Translations under genes and position numbers: made by a program
The notes under the pieces: model-generated
Told to the model about the DNA's origin: nothing
Databases searched by the model: none
The model's input: only the letters and a program-made list of their open reading frames with translations
Part shown: positions 63,290 through 64,000 of the stretch, piece after piece
How the letters are laid out: the number at the start of each line of letters is the position of its first letter
Numbering within the stretch: the first letter of the stretch is position 1
Assembly (NCBI GenBank): GCA_016219965.1
Contig: JACRJM010000007.1
Location: 452,473 to 516,472, forward strand
Direction: 5' to 3'
Length of the DNA stretch: 64,000 bases
Source: Candidatus Schekmanbacteria bacterium
GTDB taxonomy: Bacteria > Schekmanbacteria > GWA2-38-11 > J061

Positions 63290-64000
63290 ATGAAAAGAAA
63301 TATAAATAACCCTAGCTCTCAGCAATACAATTTCGAAAACTTCACTTCTCTTTCCTGTGACATGATCACAAAGCTTGTCAACCGCACCTGCTTTATGGAG
63401 TTGTTTAAGAATTTAACATCTCAGGCAGGTACTTCAAATCAAACCAGCGTGCTTCTTTTAATTAATGTTGACGAGTTCCGGTCAATCAACGACATTTACG
63501 GGCACTCCGTTGGAGATGAACTTTTACATCGTCTTGCTGTGCTTATCCAAGACACTGTCATAAACTTCGATTTAATAAAATATTATACGAGTAGCGCCAG
63601 CATAATCGGCTATCTGGGAAGCGATGAATTTGGAGTTTTTTTGCCTGAAAGAGATAAAGAGGAAGGAATCAGGTTGGCCGAAGAGGTTAGGCAGAAGATA
63701 GAGAAAACACATTTTGCCGGGATACCGATTTCTTCCACGGTCAGCATAGGCATAGGGATTTATCCGGAGCATGGCAGTTCTACATCGGAGTTATTAACCA
63801 AAACTGACGCTGCTCTGTATCGGGCAAAGGAAAAAAAGGGAAACTGCTGTCATCTGTACTTATCGGAAGATCGTGTTTTAGAACAGATGCACTCAAGGCT
63901 TGAATGGAAGGATCGGATTAAAAACGCTCTTGAGGAAGACAGAATAAGCCCGTGGTTCCAGCCGATACTTTCACTTAAGGATAACCAGATACATCACTAC
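63290..64000 (+). CDS. GGDEF-EAL domain protein (partial, 3' end outside window)
   Basis: 237 residues are visible before the window ends. LVNRTCFMELFKNL, LLINVDEFRSINDIYGHSVG and GYLGSDEFGVFLPERD form a GGDEF domain in which the active-site motif reads GSDEF; SGSDEF- and GGDEF-like variants can be active, so catalysis is not excluded. VSIGIGIYPEHG and TDAALYRAKEKKGN complete it. The last residues (RISPWFQPILSLKDN) are the start of an EAL phosphodiesterase domain. No N-terminal sensor or membrane segment is present. It should make or break c-di-GMP. Confidence 0.88.
   Translation, partial: MKRNINNPSSQQYNFENFTSLSCDMITKLVNRTCFMELFKNLTSQAGTSNQTSVLLLINVDEFRSINDIYGHSVGDELLHRLAVLIQDTVINFDLIKYYTSSASIIGYLGSDEFGVFLPERDKEEGIRLAEEVRQKIEKTHFAGIPISSTVSIGIGIYPEHGSSTSELLTKTDAALYRAKEKKGNCCHLYLSEDRVLEQMHSRLEWKDRIKNALEEDRISPWFQPILSLKDNQIHHY

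Noticed and set aside
1..64000. CRISPR array or cas genes to go with the CARF domain
   Set aside because: No evenly spaced direct repeats and no Cas protein motifs were seen anywhere; the CARF domain belongs to a sigma-54 activator.

Overview
The window reads as a chromosomal segment of a Gram-negative, AT-leaning bacterium with anaerobic or microaerobic redox chemistry. The evidence is an MsbA-type lipid A flippase, a heptosyltransferase, an O-antigen ligase, c-type cytochromes, a Tat-exported phosphatase and sigma-54 machinery. The lineage cannot be fixed from the sequence alone. Deltaproteobacteria-like or candidate-phylum lineages would fit. Gene density is high, with many 4-bp ATGA overlaps and many same-strand runs.

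Layout. 1-604 is the 5' part of a BRO-N phage-antirepressor/DinD-like gene. 845-8023 is a rightward redox operon: amidohydrolase, geranylgeranyl-reductase-like flavoprotein, 55-aa two-cluster ferredoxin, lone fumarase alpha subunit, lone SdhA/FrdA-like flavoprotein, a distant bilin-reductase-like protein and two membrane proteins. 8038-11968 is a leftward exported unit: c-type cytochrome, metallophosphatase, di-haem peroxidase and an unknown exported protein. 12248-18494 holds a large exported subtilase, a PQQ-type sugar dehydrogenase and a TMTC-like TPR membrane protein. 18572-35913 is a long envelope-glycan cluster: a GT2, a heptosyltransferase, six GT4 enzymes, two CDP-glycerol-phosphotransferase-like enzymes, a LicC-like cytidylyltransferase, an O-antigen ligase and MsbA. 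A housekeeping cassette (moaD, moaE, MBL hydrolase, folE, dcd) sits inside it. 35958-36656 is a TumE/TumA-like toxin-antitoxin pair. Then follow an LVIVD-repeat protein, a sensor kinase with a haem-c motif, a hisBHAFI-coaE operon, an FKBP isomerase, another GT4, rpmB, a methyltransferase and a DUF5615/DUF433 toxin-antitoxin pair.

The most interesting block is a visibly AT-richer leftward island at 48395-56364. A CARF-domain sigma-54 activator (54841-56364) lies upstream of a textbook sigma-54 promoter (54686-54704, exact GG-N10-GC spacing). That promoter lies just before the corrected start of a DUF3696-type ABC ATPase, which is followed 12 bp later by a possible PLD-fold protein. Behind these come an SF1 RecD/Dda-like helicase and, overlapping by 4 bp, a TPR protein with a cold-shock-like C-terminus. 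No CRISPR array, cas gene, CD-NTase or rtcBA is present. My reading is a nucleotide- or RNA-end-sensing, sigma-54-controlled defence or damage-response module. The sequence supports the regulatory wiring well; the function is inferred.

The right end has a second bilin-reductase-like gene, a secreted M12-like metalloprotease, a DUF523 protein, an O-methyltransferase/MFS pair, a tRNA-Arg(CCU) cut just after the anticodon arm (probable integration scar), a RelB/RelE-like pair and the start of a GGDEF-EAL gene.

Across the window, four intergenic structured repeats (7305, 12093, 23781, 38121) share a conserved apical core but have different, still self-complementary, outer arms. All four lie just 3' of a gene, in the same orientation relative to it.
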